From: Allobosea sp. BK604
Lineage (GTDB): Bacteria; Pseudomonadota; Alphaproteobacteria; Rhizobiales; Beijerinckiaceae
Direction: 5' to 3'
NCBI RefSeq assembly: GCF_004341515.1
Contig: NZ_SLZF01000002.1
Span: forward strand, 558,001-622,000
DNA length: 64,000 nucleotides
Positions within the stretch are counted from its first letter, which is position 1. Every line of letters starts with the position of its first letter. A model generated the notes under the pieces. It did not search any database and had not been told where the DNA came from. It saw only the letters and a program-made list of their open reading frames with translations. Made by a program: the position numbers and the translations under genes. Positions 17,563 to 25,724 of the stretch are shown in pieces.

Positions 17563-19425
17563 TCAAGGCTCAATTCCAAGCCTTTTCAACGCTTCGCGCG
17601 ATTCCGAGATATCAGGGTCGAGCTTCAGCGCTTCGCGATAATCGACGATCGCCTCCTCGCGCTGGCCGAGAGCCTCGCGGATATGGCCGCGCGTGTCGTG
17701 GAAGGGGCCGGATTTCGGCTCCTTGAGCAAGGCCTGCTCGATATCCGGCAGGGCCTCCGCCGCCCGCCCGAGCTTGTAGAGCGTCCAGGCGCGCAGGTTA
17801 TAGGCCGTCGCGCGGTTGCCATCCCGCGAGAGGGATTCGGTCACGTCCGGCAGGGCCTTGGCGTATTGCTCGAGCTGGGCATAGAGCAGGGCGCGCTGGT
17901 AATGGGCGAGGCCGGGGCGGCTCTGGCCGACATCGACGGCCGCCGTCAGATCGACCAGGGCTCCGTCCTTGTCACCCTTGCGCGAGCGGGCATTGGCACG
18001 CTCGACCAGGAAGGTGCCGAGATTGGCCGGATCGAGCTCCATCGCCTTGCTGAAATCGGCGATCGCCTTGTCATAGTCGCGCGCCCGCACGTGCAGGCCG
18101 GCACGCGTCCAGTAGTTGCGCGCATTGTCGGGCGCGAGCTTCAGCGCCACGTCGTAATCCGCCAGCGCCGCCTCGAGCTTGCCCTGCTTGGCGAGGAGAT
18201 CGCCGCGGATGCGGCGGGCCTCAACATGATCGGGAGCAAGCTCGACCGCCTTGTCGAGATCGGCCATCGCCTCGGGCTCGCGCCCGATCTGGGCGAAGAT
18301 ATTGCCGCGCACGGCGAAAGCGCGTTGCAGCTTAGGATCGATCACCAGCGCGGCGGTCACGTCCGAGAGCGCGCCGTCGGTATCGGCGCGTGCGAGCCTG
18401 GCCTCGGCACGGGCGGTCATCATCGCGGCATCGTCCGGCTTCAGGCGAATGGCGTCGTTGAAATCGAGCACCGCGCGGTCGTGGTCGCGACTCTGGAAAT
18501 AGGCGATGCCGCGATTGTAGAAGGCGCCGGCATCCTCCGGAGTCAGCCGCAGGAGGCTGGTATAGTCGGGAATGGCGCGCTGCGGCTGCCGCAGCTTCAT
18601 ATAGGCGGCCGCCCGGAGCTGATAGGCCTCGACCGAGCCCGAGGCCAGGCGCAGGGTCAGGTTGAACTCGCCGATCGCCCGGCCGAGCTCGCCCTGCAGG
18701 AAGAGCACCTTGCCACGCTTGACGCGGACAGAGGCATCGGACGGCGCGAGCTTCGCTGCCTCGTCGAAATCCTTGAGCGCGAGGTCGAGCTTGTTCTGCT
18801 CGGTCAGGAGCACGCCGCGATTGTACCAGGGATTGGCGAATTTCGGGCCAAGCGAGATCGCCTTGCCGAAATCCTCGCCGGCCTTGTCGAACTCCTTCTT
18901 GTGGAAATAGGCGGCGCCGCGATTGTCATAGGCTTCGGTGAAATCGCGCCTGAGCGCGATGGCCTGGCTGAAATCGGCGATCGAGAGGTCGTATTCGCCG
19001 ATCGCGCCATAGTCGACGCCGCGGTTGAAGTAGTGCAGCCCATTCTTCGGGTCGCGGGCGATGATGGCGCTGTAATCGGCGATCGCCTTGGCGCGCTCGC
19101 CCCTGTCGGAATAGGAGACGGCGCGATTGGAGAGGTAGCGCAGCTCGCCGGGCTGCAGCGCGATCGCCTCGTTCAGCTCCTGGACGGCGCGGTCATACTC
19201 GCTGCGCTCGCGGAAGACATCGGCCATGCGGCCATGGGCGCGGGCGAGCACGGCCGGCTTCTCGCGCGTCCCGCGCGCGATCAGCGCCTGGCAACGGGCG
19301 AGCAACTGGTCAGCGATAGTGGTGCCGAAACAGGCCCGCGCCTCGCGACTGGTCTGCGCCTCGGCCGCCATCGCGGAGCCCAGCAGGATACCAGCCGCCA
19401 GCACCGCCCTCATCCGTTCTCGCAT
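17563..19425 (-). CDS. Exported tetratricopeptide-repeat protein
   Basis: This 620-aa protein has a signal peptide (residues 1-24, cleavage after AAEAQ) followed by about 15 TPR units of 34 residues filling the rest of the chain. TPR solenoids scaffold protein complexes; nothing indicates an enzyme. The ATG at 19425 follows AAGGAG by 5 bases, which fixes the start; the open frame runs further up to 19980 but only inside the neighbouring gene. The first 16 bp overlap the end of the Sel1-repeat gene, so the two repeat proteins are translationally coupled and probably work together in the periplasm. Confidence 0.85.
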   Translation of the reverse strand: MRERMRAVLAAGILLGSAMAAEAQTSREARACFGTTIADQLLARCQALIARGTREKPAVLARAHGRMADVFRERSEYDRAVQELNEAIALQPGELRYLSNRAVSYSDRGERAKAIADYSAIIARDPKNGLHYFNRGVDYGAIGEYDLSIADFSQAIALRRDFTEAYDNRGAAYFHKKEFDKAGEDFGKAISLGPKFANPWYNRGVLLTEQNKLDLALKDFDEAAKLAPSDASVRVKRGKVLFLQGELGRAIGEFNLTLRLASGSVEAYQLRAAAYMKLRQPQRAIPDYTSLLRLTPEDAGAFYNRGIAYFQSRDHDRAVLDFNDAIRLKPDDAAMMTARAEARLARADTDGALSDVTAALVIDPKLQRAFAVRGNIFAQIGREPEAMADLDKAVELAPDHVEARRIRGDLLAKQGKLEAALADYDVALKLAPDNARNYWTRAGLHVRARDYDKAIADFSKAMELDPANLGTFLVERANARSRKGDKDGALVDLTAAVDVGQSRPGLAHYQRALLYAQLEQYAKALPDVTESLSRDGNRATAYNLRAWTLYKLGRAAEALPDIEQALLKEPKSGPFHDTRGHIREALGQREEAIVDYREALKLDPDISESREALKRLGIEP

Positions 19426-20537
19426 CCCAACTCCTTGTCGCTCGGCCCGACAGAGGCGGGCGCCGGCCGCGGGCGCCAGCTCCGCGCAGCGGCCTCGCCT
19501 TGCCGAAGCTGCGCCGGGGTGAGCCGCGGCGTGAGCTTGGCAAGCTCCGCCCTGGCTGCGGCGCCATTCTGGTTCGCCGCCAATGTCAGCCACATGAAGG
19601 CGGCGGGAAGATCGGCCGGCACCCCCTCGGCCTGGGCGCGGCCGAGATTGGTCTGCCCGTCGGAATCGCCGCGCTCTGCCGCGAGGCGATAGAGCCTCAA
19701 GGCCTCGGCCTTGTCGCCACTGCCCTCGTACGTCACGCCGAGCGCGCTCATCGAGCGGGCAAAGCCCTGATCCGCCGCCTTCCTGAACCAGCGCACGGCC
19801 TCGGCATTGTCGAGCGGCACGCCCTCGCCCCTTGCATAGCGCAGGCCGAGATTGTGCTGGGCGACGACGTCGCCGCCCTCCGCCGCCTGACGGTAAAGCG
19901 CGACCGCGACCGGGAGATCCGCCACGACGCCCAGGCCGCGTTGATAGGCAATGGCGAGGTCGGTCTTCGCCTTGACGCATCCGGCCGCCTCCGCCTTGCG
20001 GATCCAGAGCAGCACCGCGGCATCGTCTTTCGGTATGATCCGGCCGCCGCGGTAGAATTCGGCGAGCGCACGCATCGCGTTGATATGGCCGAGCTCGGCC
20101 GCCTGCGTGAAATAGCGGAAGGCCTCACGCAGTGCCGCGTCGTCGCCCGCGGCGGATTTATAGAGGAACGTCCCGAGATTGTACTGGGCGACCATGCTGC
20201 CGAGCTTGGCCGCCGCCTGGTAGTATGCCTTCGCCTGGACGGGGTCGCGTGGCACGCCGTTCCCGGTCTCGTAGGACACGCCGAGATTGTTGAGCGCCAG
20301 CGGATGGTTCTGCTTAGCGGCCTGTCGGTAGTAGCCGAGTGCCTTGCGGAAATCGGCGCGGACGCCCTGTCCTTGCTGGTAGCGCTTGCCGAGATCGAAC
20401 TGAGCCTGGGCATCGCCCTGCTCGGCGCGGCGCTGCAGGGCGGGGATGTCAGCCTCGGGCGGGAGCGTCTGGGCCGCGAGCGGCGCAATCAGCAGGCAGG
20501 CGAAGGCCGGAACGAGAAATCTGAAAGCGCGCCGCAT
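19410..20537 (-). CDS. Exported Sel1-repeat protein
   Basis: This 375-aa protein has a signal peptide (MRRAFRFLVPAFACLLIAPLAAQ) and roughly seven Sel1-like repeats of about 36 residues (pattern A-x-x-x-L-G-x-x-Y-x-x-G-x-G-V-x-x-D). Sel1 arrays are alpha/alpha solenoids for protein-protein contacts, often in envelope signalling. The start at 20537 gives a clean signal peptide; the frame continues upstream to 20636 into a repeat region and is not used. It is first in a two-gene unit with the overlapping TPR gene. Confidence 0.82.
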   Translation of the reverse strand: MRRAFRFLVPAFACLLIAPLAAQTLPPEADIPALQRRAEQGDAQAQFDLGKRYQQGQGVRADFRKALGYYRQAAKQNHPLALNNLGVSYETGNGVPRDPVQAKAYYQAAAKLGSMVAQYNLGTFLYKSAAGDDAALREAFRYFTQAAELGHINAMRALAEFYRGGRIIPKDDAAVLLWIRKAEAAGCVKAKTDLAIAYQRGLGVVADLPVAVALYRQAAEGGDVVAQHNLGLRYARGEGVPLDNAEAVRWFRKAADQGFARSMSALGVTYEGSGDKAEALRLYRLAAERGDSDGQTNLGRAQAEGVPADLPAAFMWLTLAANQNGAAARAELAKLTPRLTPAQLRQGEAAARSWRPRPAPASVGPSDKELGCENG

Positions 20538-20632
20538 CGCCCCGTCGTCGAAAGCAGGCCGGACCAGCCGGAGAGCCGGTTTTCCTACAAGGCGGAGATG
20601 CAGGCAATATGAAGCTGGCCGTGCCTCCTCCG

Positions 20633-20707
20633 CCATTGCGAGCGGCGAAGCAATCCAGGGGCCGCCGAGCGCTACGAGTCTGGATTGCTTCGCCTGGCTC
20701 GCAATGA
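20633..20707. repeat. Palindromic repeat family D, copy 1
   Basis: This imperfect inverted repeat has arms CATTGCGAGCGGCGAAGCAA and its counterpart TTGCTTCGCCTGGCTCGCAA, with a short centre. A second copy with the same arms lies at 39851-39927. It sits between the Sel1 gene and pcaG, a typical place for REP-like elements. Confidence 0.75.
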
Positions 20708-20724
20708 CGCCGAGGCCGCTTTGC

Positions 20725-21306
20725 TCATACGTCGAAGAAGACCGTCTCGCCCTCGCCCTGCAGGCGAATGTCGAAGATGAAGGCGCCGTCCGGACCGCGC
20801 TGGGCGATCAGCGTTCCCCGTCGTCCCGCCGGCACCAGCGCCAGCACCGGATCGGCCTCATTCGCCGGCTCGTCCGAGAAATAGATCCGAGTCGCCAGCC
20901 GGACCAGGACGCCGCGCGCGAAGACCGAGACGGTCAGATGCGGTGCCTGGCTGGTGCCGTTCGGCCCCGGCAGCGCGCCCGGGCGGATCGTGTCGAAATG
21001 ATAGCCGCCCTCGGCCGTGGTCTCGGCCCGGCCGAAGCCGGTGAAGCCGACATTGCCCTGGGCGTGGAAGCGGCCTTCGGCATCCGCCTGCCAGATCTCG
21101 ATCATCGCGTCGCCGACCGGCGCGCCATCGCCATCGTAGACATGGCCGCGAACGCTGATGCGCTCGCCGGCGACCGCATCGGTCGCGACCTGCTCATTGG
21201 CAAGCTCGGCGCCGCCATAGGCGCGCGGCGTCAGCGCATAGGCGAAGAAGGGGCCGACGGTCTGCGACGGCGTCAGGCCAAGCGGGGCTTTTGGCTCAGT
21301 CATCAT
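20725..21306 (-). CDS. pcaG: Protocatechuate 3,4-dioxygenase alpha subunit
   Basis: This 193-aa protein is the non-iron subunit of the intradiol dioxygenase that opens protocatechuate to 3-carboxy-cis,cis-muconate. The N-terminal TPSQTVGPFFAYAL block and the RGHVYDGDGAPVGDAMIEIWQADAEG core are typical; the iron-ligand Tyr/His set is incomplete, as expected for PcaG. The start at 21306 follows GAGGAG by 4 bases and overlaps the pcaH end by 11 bp. It is the last gene of the catI-catJ-pcaH-pcaG unit. Confidence 0.92.
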   Translation of the reverse strand: MMTEPKAPLGLTPSQTVGPFFAYALTPRAYGGAELANEQVATDAVAGERISVRGHVYDGDGAPVGDAMIEIWQADAEGRFHAQGNVGFTGFGRAETTAEGGYHFDTIRPGALPGPNGTSQAPHLTVSVFARGVLVRLATRIYFSDEPANEADPVLALVPAGRRGTLIAQRGPDGAFIFDIRLQGEGETVFFDV

Positions 21307-22006
21307 GCGGCTCCTCGAGCGGCGTGGCATCGCGCCCGCGCAGCACGATATCGAACTGGTAGCCGAGCGCCCATTCCGGCTCGGTGGTGGCGAGGTCGAA
21401 GCGCGAGATCAGGCGTTCGCGCGCCTTCTCGTCGGTGATCGTCTGGAAGATCGGATCGAAGGGGAAGAGCGGGTCGCCCGGGAAATACATCTGGGTGATG
21501 ACGCGCGAGAGGAAGCTCGGCCCGAACAGCGAGAAATGGATATGGGCCGGGCGCCAGGCATTGTGGTGGTTGCGCCAGGGATAGGCGCCGGGCTTGACCG
21601 TGGTGAAGCGGTAGCGCCCCTCCGCATCGGTGACGACGCGGCCGGCACCCGAAAAATTCGGGTCGAGCGGGGCCGGATGCTGGTCGCGCAGATGGACATA
21701 GCGCCCCGCCGCATTGGCCTGCCAGATCTCGATCAGCGTATGCGGCACCGGGCGCCCATCCTCGTCGAGCACGCGGCCGGAAACGATGATGCGCTCGCCG
21801 AGCGGCTCGCCCGCGTGCTGGCGGGTGAGGTCGGAATCGCTCTCCTGCACCGCGACATGCCCGAAGACCGGCCCGCTCGTCTCCGAGAGCGTATGCGGCA
21901 GCAGGATCAGCGGCTGCGAGGGAGCGCGCTTCAGCGTGCTCTTGTACTCGGGCGAATTGTTGAGCGGGTGGGCTTTGAGCCCCTCGCGCGGATAGATCAG
22001 GCTCAT
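21296..22006 (-). CDS. pcaH: Protocatechuate 3,4-dioxygenase beta subunit
   Basis: This 236-aa catalytic subunit holds the non-haem Fe(III) site. The intradiol signature lies around residues 75-105, and the iron-ligand region includes PGAYPWRNHHNAWRPAHIHFS around residues 150-170, with the Tyr and two His residues present. With PcaG it cleaves protocatechuate in the beta-ketoadipate pathway. It overlaps catJ by 4 bp and pcaG by 11 bp, so synthesis of both subunits is coupled. The lactonising enzymes (pcaB, pcaC, pcaD) and thiolase are not in this window. Confidence 0.94.
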   Translation of the reverse strand: MSLIYPREGLKAHPLNNSPEYKSTLKRAPSQPLILLPHTLSETSGPVFGHVAVQESDSDLTRQHAGEPLGERIIVSGRVLDEDGRPVPHTLIEIWQANAAGRYVHLRDQHPAPLDPNFSGAGRVVTDAEGRYRFTTVKPGAYPWRNHHNAWRPAHIHFSLFGPSFLSRVITQMYFPGDPLFPFDPIFQTITDEKARERLISRFDLATTEPEWALGYQFDIVLRGRDATPLEEPHDD

Positions 22007-22773
22007 GCCGCGACTCCATGGGCTTTGCGGGTACGGGCGTGAAGTTCACGCAGGACATCGAGCTCCTGCGCGGTCGGCGCGGGCGTCTCGGCGAGATCGG
22101 CGGCAAAACGCAAGGTCCAGCCGCAGCCGGCCTCGACCTGCTCGCGCGTCACGCCGGGATGGAGCGAGACGACGGTGAGCTCGGAGGTCTCCGGATCCGG
22201 CTCCAGCACGCAGAGATCGGTGATGACCTTGGTCGGGCCCCTGGTCCTGAGGCCGAGCTTCTCGCGGTCGCCCTTGCCGGCGCCGTGTCCGAAAGAGGTG
22301 ATGAAGGGCAAGCTGTCGACGAAGGCGCGCGTGCCCATCGCCATGGTGATGAAGATCTGGCCGCAATTGCTGGCGATCTCCGGCGCGCCGCCACCGCCGG
22401 GCAGGCGCACTTTCGGCGCGTCATAGGGGCCGACGACGGTGGTATTGAGATTGGCGAAGCGATCGATCTGCGCGCCGCCCAGGAAGCCGATGGTGATGCG
22501 CCCGCCCTGCAGCCAGTAGCGGAACATCTCCGGTACCGAAACGGTGGTCAGCGCCGTGTCGCAAAGCTCGCCATCGCCGATCGAGAGCGGCAGCACCGAG
22601 GGCCGGGTCGAAAGCGTGCCGGATTCGTAGATCAGCGTGATCTTCGGCGCATGGGTCAAGCGGGCGAGGTTGCAGGCGGCCGAAGGCGCGCCGATGCCGA
22701 CGAAGCAGACATCGTCATTGGTGAGCAGCCGGGCCGCGGCGACGGTCATCATCTCGGTGTGGGTGTGGCTCAT
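22003..22773 (-). CDS. catJ: 3-oxoadipate CoA-transferase beta subunit (CatJ-like)
   Basis: This 256-aa family I CoA-transferase subunit has the expected EMMTVAAARLL start, a catalytic-type YESGTL stretch near residue 45 and a GGGGAPEIA loop. Together with the neighbouring alpha subunit it would activate 3-oxoadipate with succinyl-CoA; the sequence resembles the CatI/CatJ type more than PcaI/PcaJ. ATG at 22773 has GAGG about 9 bases upstream; ATG at 22782, directly after the catI stop, is an alternative. It overlaps pcaH by 4 bp, joining the upper and lower parts of the pathway in one transcript. Confidence 0.87.
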   Translation of the reverse strand: MSHTHTEMMTVAAARLLTNDDVCFVGIGAPSAACNLARLTHAPKITLIYESGTLSTRPSVLPLSIGDGELCDTALTTVSVPEMFRYWLQGGRITIGFLGGAQIDRFANLNTTVVGPYDAPKVRLPGGGGAPEIASNCGQIFITMAMGTRAFVDSLPFITSFGHGAGKGDREKLGLRTRGPTKVITDLCVLEPDPETSELTVVSLHPGVTREQVEAGCGWTLRFAADLAETPAPTAQELDVLRELHARTRKAHGVAA

Positions 22774-22784
22774 GGCGCTCATCC

Positions 22785-23642
22785 TCACGCCGCCTGTCTT
22801 GCAGGCGCTGCGTAGCGTGCGAAGGCTTCCGGCCCCTGCTCCAGCACATTGGCCTTTATCCAGGCCGCGAATGTATCGCGCTCGCGGGCGATCTTGTCCC
22901 AGGCGATGTAGAAATCGTTGCCGCGCTTGTAATAGCCATGGGCGTAGGACGGATAGGCGCCACCCGGCACATGGGCGATCGCGGTGACGGTCCAGGATGG
23001 CAGGATCACGGCATTGGCGTTGCGCTCGCCGAAGTCATCGACGATTTCCTCGACCGTGACGAGCGAGCGCGTCGCCGCCAGCACCGCCTCCTTCTGCACG
23101 CCGACGATGCCCTCGAGCAGGACATTGCCTTCGCGATCGGCCTTCAGCGCATGGATGATCGCCGCATCGGGACGAAGCGCCGGCACCGTCGCCAGCACCT
23201 CGCCGGTATAGGGGCAGGTGACCGATCTGATCTTCGGATTGACCTTGGGCAGGTCGACGCCCTTGTAGCCGCGGAAGACGGCGAAGGGCAGGTTGGCGGC
23301 GCCGGCCTCATAGGCATTGGCCATCGCGGCGTGGCTATGCTCCTCCAGTTCCAGCCTGTTCGGCCAGCCGTTCTCGACCGCATCCCGCAGCCGGTGCAGC
23401 GAGCCGACGCCGGGATTGCCGCCCCAGGAGAAGATGAGCCTCTCGGCGCAGCCCATGCCGATCATCTGGTCGTAGACCAGATCCGGCGTCATCCGGATCA
23501 GCGTCAGACGCTTGCGGCCCTGGCGGATCGCCTCATGGCCGGCCGCATGCGGGATCAGATGCGTGAAGCCTTCCATCGCGACGGATGCGCCATCGCTAAG
23601 GACCGCCTCGATTCCCTCGGCAAGGGAGAGGAACTCCGCCAC
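22785..23642 (-). CDS. catI: 3-oxoadipate CoA-transferase alpha subunit (CatI-like)
   Basis: This 285-aa protein carries the distinctive CatI-type blocks GFTHLIPHAAGHEAIRQG, LTLIRMTPDL and WGGNPGVGSLHRLRDAVE, and a C-terminal HVPGGAYPSYAHGYY. It is the CoA-binding partner of CatJ in 3-oxoadipate:succinyl-CoA CoA-transferase. It is the first gene of the minus-strand catabolic operon and lies 64 bp from a divergent IclR-type regulator, which probably controls it from the operator between them. Confidence 0.88.
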   Translation of the reverse strand: MAEFLSLAEGIEAVLSDGASVAMEGFTHLIPHAAGHEAIRQGRKRLTLIRMTPDLVYDQMIGMGCAERLIFSWGGNPGVGSLHRLRDAVENGWPNRLELEEHSHAAMANAYEAGAANLPFAVFRGYKGVDLPKVNPKIRSVTCPYTGEVLATVPALRPDAAIIHALKADREGNVLLEGIVGVQKEAVLAATRSLVTVEEIVDDFGERNANAVILPSWTVTAIAHVPGGAYPSYAHGYYKRGNDFYIAWDKIARERDTFAAWIKANVLEQGPEAFARYAAPARQAA

Positions 23643-23660
23643 CTTGACATCTCCTCAGAT

Positions 23661-23695
23661 TGTGCGTTTATCGCACATCGTTTTGATTTTCGCAC
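23661..23695. promoter_or_regulatory. Operator for the IclR/PcaR-type regulator
   Basis: A perfect 6-bp-arm palindrome, TGTGCG-TTTAT-CGCACA (23661-23677), is followed by a third half-site, TTTTCGCAC (CGCAC at 23691-23695), in direct orientation 19 bp from the second. Three half-sites, two inverted and one direct, are the known layout of PcaU/PcaR operators of the IclR family. It lies in the 64-bp gap between catI and the regulator gene, so it can control both. Confidence 0.7.
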
Positions 23696-23706
23696 TTTAT
23701 GATGCG

Positions 23707-24498
23707 ATGCCGGAGGGGTCAAGCTTGGACGAGGCCAGCGCGGCGCCCGACCGTGACCATATGGCGGCCCTGGAAAAAGGGCTCGCAGTGATCGAGTGCT
23801 TTGATGCGAGCCATGACAAGCTCACCATTGCCGAAGTCGCGCGCGCAACCGACCTCTCGCGCGCTGCGGCGCGGCGCTGCCTGCTGACCCTGGCCAAGAT
23901 CGGCTACGCGGAATTCGACGGCAAGTTCTTCCGCCTGACACCGCGCGTGCTCCGGCTCGGCCATGCCTGGCTCGCCTCCTCGGCACTACCGCAGCTCGTC
24001 CAACCTTTCCTGGAACGGCTTTCCGAGGAAACGCACGAATCATCTTCGGCGTCGCTGCTCGACGGGCACGAAATCGTCTATATCGCGCGCTCGCAGCAGC
24101 GACGGATCATGTCGGTCGGCCTGTCGGTCGGCACCCGTCTGCCCGCCTTCTGCACCTCGATGGGCCGAGTGCTACTTGCGGCACTACCGCCGGACGAGGC
24201 GAGGCGGCGCATGCTCGCCGGCCGGCCACGGGCGCGAACGGCGCAAACCGAAACCGATATCGACGAGCTGCTGGCCATACTCGCCGAGGTGCGCGGGCAA
24301 GGCTACGCGATCGTCGACCAGGAGCTCGAGCTCGGGCTGGTCTCGCTCGGAGTGCCGCTGATCAACCAACGCAACGAGGTCGTGGCGGCCTTCAACCTTT
24401 CAGGACAGGTGCAGCGTACCTCGGCCGCGGACATCGCCGCCCAGTTCCTGCCGCGAATGCAGGCGATGCAGACAATGCTTCGCCCGCTCATCAAGTAG
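23707..24498 (+). CDS. IclR-family regulator of the PcaR/PcaU type
   Basis: This protein of about 263 aa has an N-terminal winged helix-turn-helix (residues 20-80, with LTIAEVARATDLSRAAARRCL) and a C-terminal IclR effector domain (residues 95-260). Members beside pca genes respond to protocatechuate or 3-oxoadipate and usually activate. The start is uncertain: ATG at 23707 has no ribosome site, whereas TTG at 23725 is preceded by GGAGGGG six bases upstream and may be the real start (257 aa). It is divergent from catI, with the operator between. Confidence 0.87.
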   Translation: MPEGSSLDEASAAPDRDHMAALEKGLAVIECFDASHDKLTIAEVARATDLSRAAARRCLLTLAKIGYAEFDGKFFRLTPRVLRLGHAWLASSALPQLVQPFLERLSEETHESSSASLLDGHEIVYIARSQQRRIMSVGLSVGTRLPAFCTSMGRVLLAALPPDEARRRMLAGRPRARTAQTETDIDELLAILAEVRGQGYAIVDQELELGLVSLGVPLINQRNEVVAAFNLSGQVQRTSAADIAAQFLPRMQAMQTMLRPLIK

Positions 24499-24567
24499 GA
24501 CCCTTCGGCAACGCTTTGTGAACGCTCATCCTGAAGAGTCATCCCGTCGGACATAGCGGACGGAAGA

Positions 24568-25458
24568 ATGATCATATTGCAAGGTGGCGGCTATACCGCG
24601 CGGATCGCGCCGGAGAGCGGCGGCATCATCAGCAGGCTCGACTGGACGGCGCCGGACAAGCGCCAGCACTCCCTCCTGCACGCGCCCTTCGGCGCCACAC
24701 CCTCGACCGCGGCGCCCAACATGTTCGGCACCTGGCCAATGGTGCCCTTCGCCAACCGCGCCTTCGGCGGGCTGGTGGACGATGGCGAGCACTGCTTCCA
24801 TGTGGTGCACAACAACCCGCGCGGCGGCGGCAATATCCATGGCTTCGGCTGGCAGTCGGCCTGGGACGTCGCGCAGTATGACCGCACTTATGCCGCGCTG
24901 GAGCACCGCCGCAGCGAGGGCGAGGACCCCTATCGCTACCTCGCAAGACAGGAGATCGGCCTGAGCGAAGACGGTATGACCGTCGCGCTCTCGGTCACGA
25001 ACGAGGCCGACCGCGCCCTGCCCTTCGGTCTGGGCCACCATCCCTGGTTCCCCTGTGCCGAGGATACGCGGCTCGGCATGAGCGCCACGCGCGCACTCAC
25101 GCTCGACGAGACGTTCCGGCCAACCGGTTCCGAGACTCTCAAGGGCCGCGGCCCCTATGCGAAGAAGCCGGTCTTCGCAACCGGCGCCGAGCAGGCCTGG
25201 AATTTTCTCGACTGGGACGGCAAGGCGCGGATCGAGACGCCTTCACGCGGGATCGCGATCATGCTGACCGCCGGCGAGAGCCTGCGCGTGCCGGTGGTCT
25301 GGGCACCGGCCGGTGCGGAGTTCGTCTGCGTCGAGCCGCAGAGCCACGCGATCGGCGCGCCGAGCGAGCCGGTGGTCCACGAGATCGCCCCGCTGAAGCG
25401 GCTGCAGCCCGGCGAGACGCTATCGGGCTGGTTTCGGATCGGGGCCGAAACGATCTGA
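24568..25458 (+). CDS. Aldose 1-epimerase family protein
   Basis: This 296-aa cytoplasmic protein has the galactose-mutarotase fold. Visible landmarks are PMVPFANRAFGG near residues 54-65, HGFGWQSAWDV near 90, GLGHHPWFP near 153 (second His) and a Glu near residue 255. Such enzymes interconvert alpha and beta anomers of sugars; the particular sugar is not evident. It follows the regulator gene by 69 bp on the same strand but has no link to aromatic catabolism. It may be functionally closer to the sugar kinases at 15.7-17.5 kb. Confidence 0.85.
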   Translation: MIILQGGGYTARIAPESGGIISRLDWTAPDKRQHSLLHAPFGATPSTAAPNMFGTWPMVPFANRAFGGLVDDGEHCFHVVHNNPRGGGNIHGFGWQSAWDVAQYDRTYAALEHRRSEGEDPYRYLARQEIGLSEDGMTVALSVTNEADRALPFGLGHHPWFPCAEDTRLGMSATRALTLDETFRPTGSETLKGRGPYAKKPVFATGAEQAWNFLDWDGKARIETPSRGIAIMLTAGESLRVPVVWAPAGAEFVCVEPQSHAIGAPSEPVVHEIAPLKRLQPGETLSGWFRIGAETI

Positions 25459-25529
25459 GATCAGAGCGCGGCGCGTCTATCGGACGCGAAGTCGCGATCC
25501 ATCTTTCTGTTTCAGCCTCGGATCTCCCG

Positions 25530-25560
25530 AAAAGTGGAGTCCACTGACCGATGCGCTAGA
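25530..25560. repeat. Palindromic repeat family C, degenerate copy
   Basis: CCCGAAAAGTGGA followed by CCGATGCGCTAG matches one strand of the fuller element at 25662-25724 in the opposite orientation. It directly abuts repeat A2. Confidence 0.5.
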
Positions 25561-25661
25561 GCATTTCCGCGTTTCTTCGAATCGCGAAAATTCTCTATCT
25601 ACTTGTTTTGACGCATTTTCTTCACGCGAACCGGTATCCACTTCGCTCGAAAATGCTCTAG
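25557..25661. repeat. Intergenic palindromic repeat family A, copy A2
   Basis: This full-length unit of about 105 bp begins TAGAGCATTTCCGCG and ends CGAAAATGCTCTAG, with TTGTTTTGACGCATTTTCTT inside. It is in the opposite orientation to copies A3, A4 and A5. The ends are inverted copies of each other, so the element can fold into a long hairpin. Confidence 0.85.
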
Positions 25662-25724
25662 CTTCTTGTTTTCGCATCGGCTTTTCCGAAAGCCGCAATC
25701 CACTTTTCGGGCCGATGCGCTAGC
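25662..25724. repeat. Palindromic repeat family C, copy 2, running into the L,D-transpeptidase stop codon
   Basis: GCATCGGCTTTTCCGAAAGC and CTTTTCGGGCCGATGCGCTA form an imperfect inverted repeat. The terminal CTAG supplies the stop codon of the L,D-transpeptidase gene at 25720-25722 on the minus strand. Similar elements are common between genes in Rhizobiales. Confidence 0.65.
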
